Source: JAZDEL01 sp043820655 (lineage in GTDB: Archaea; Iainarchaeota; Iainarchaeia; Iainarchaeales; JAZDEL01). From it: 5,202 nt of DNA. The notes beneath the pieces were generated by a model. It was not told the origin of the DNA and ran no database searches. It worked only from the letters and a program-made list of their open reading frames with translations. The first letter of the stretch is position 1; every line of letters begins with the position of its first letter. Where the stretch lies: the NCBI GenBank assembly GCA_043820655.1, contig JBDRDO010000051.1, positions 1 through 5,202 on the forward strand. The letters are read 5' to 3'. Positions 4,892-5,202 of the stretch are shown piece after piece. The translations under genes and the position numbers were made by a program.

Positions 4892-5202
4892 ATGGCAAAA
4901 TCAAAGTTCAATGAAACGCGCGGCTGGGCTGTTGCAGGCGCCGCGGTGATAGCAGTAACAGCGTTTTCCGCATTTGTTTTCGGCACGCCGTTCGGCTCAC
5001 TTTACTCCCTGCAGAAATCCTTCATTTCCCTGTTTCCCGCCTTCATCATGTTCTCAATCGCGGGCGCATTCGCATGGGCAAGTCTTGTCAAGCACAGGCT
5101 GAAGCCAACCGCAGCCGGCATGCTGAAAAAATTCGTATTCCTCCTTGCGCTTTCCCCGTTTCTGTTCCTCCTGCTGTTGCAGGTATTGAGCGGCAGGTTT
5201 GT
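4892..5202 (+). CDS. Multi-pass membrane protein, N-terminal part (runs off the window)
   Basis: The frame is open from ATG 4892 to the right edge, giving 103 complete residues and no stop. A short basic N-terminus (MAKSKFNETRG) precedes a hydrophobic helix at about 12-31. Further hydrophobic segments lie at about 44-66 and 81-99, separated by basic loops (KHRLK at 67-71, KK at 79-80), so at least three membrane passes are present. The positive-inside rule would put the 67-80 loop in the cytoplasm. Codon use (many GCA, GCG, TTC, CTT) matches secF and secD, and a TATA-like box is well placed upstream. I recognise no family. Its position next to secD does not establish a role in export, because it appears to have its own promoter. 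Confidence 0.7.
   Translation, partial: MAKSKFNETRGWAVAGAAVIAVTAFSAFVFGTPFGSLYSLQKSFISLFPAFIMFSIAGAFAWASLVKHRLKPTAAGMLKKFVFLLALSPFLFLLLLQVLSGRF

Noticed and set aside
4755..4949. Plus-strand frame of 64 codons spanning the secD end and the next gene
   Set aside because: It overlaps the conserved secD C-terminus in another frame and the better-supported membrane-protein start at 4892.

Overview
The window looks archaeal. Four things point that way: the order secF then secD (bacteria usually have secD first); the archaeal-type TM4 signatures GYSVDTD in SecF and GTGVDDQ in SecD; TATA-box-like promoters lying 26 to 34 bases upstream of start codons, giving short or absent leaders; and a full GGAGGTG Shine-Dalgarno at an internal operon junction. 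A small-genome (for example DPANN-type) archaeon is possible, but nothing here proves a phylum. There is no tRNA, rRNA, CRISPR array or recognisable insertion sequence.

Layout. Bases 1-90 may hold the 3' end of an upstream plus-strand gene. Bases 91-193 are a short gap between apparently convergent 3' ends, with a 6-bp hairpin and one copy of a 16-base promoter-like element. A minus-strand gene (194-712) encodes an unrecognised, membrane-anchored, cysteine-rich exported protein. It is divergent from a plus-strand pair (843-1893): a winged-helix protein fused to a minimal nucleotidyltransferase (MNT), and a UPF0332-like HEPN protein overlapping it by 14 bases. The 130-base divergent spacer holds both TATA boxes and several small repeats arranged like operators.

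Bases 1894-2075 separate the HEPN gene from secF. They carry nested inverted repeats (a possible RNA structure) and the second copy of the 16-base element, placed where the secF promoter should be. secF (2076-3152) and secD (3149-4816) overlap by 4 bases (ATGA) and are clearly one operon. They encode the RND-type membrane subunits that assist late stages of export through the SecYEG/Sec61-like channel. A new promoter then leads into a multi-pass membrane protein that runs off the right edge (4892 onward).

How the genes relate. SecF and SecD work as one complex. The MNT-HEPN pair is a separate two-gene module of the toxin-antitoxin or nucleotide-transfer kind, here with unusual active-site positions. 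The exported Cys-rich protein and the last membrane protein are plausible clients of the membrane machinery, but no functional link can be read from the sequence. The items most worth a second look are the 16-base repeat, the divergent operator-like region, the swapped SecD/SecF N-terminal signatures, the altered MNT/HEPN motifs and the structured spacer before secF.
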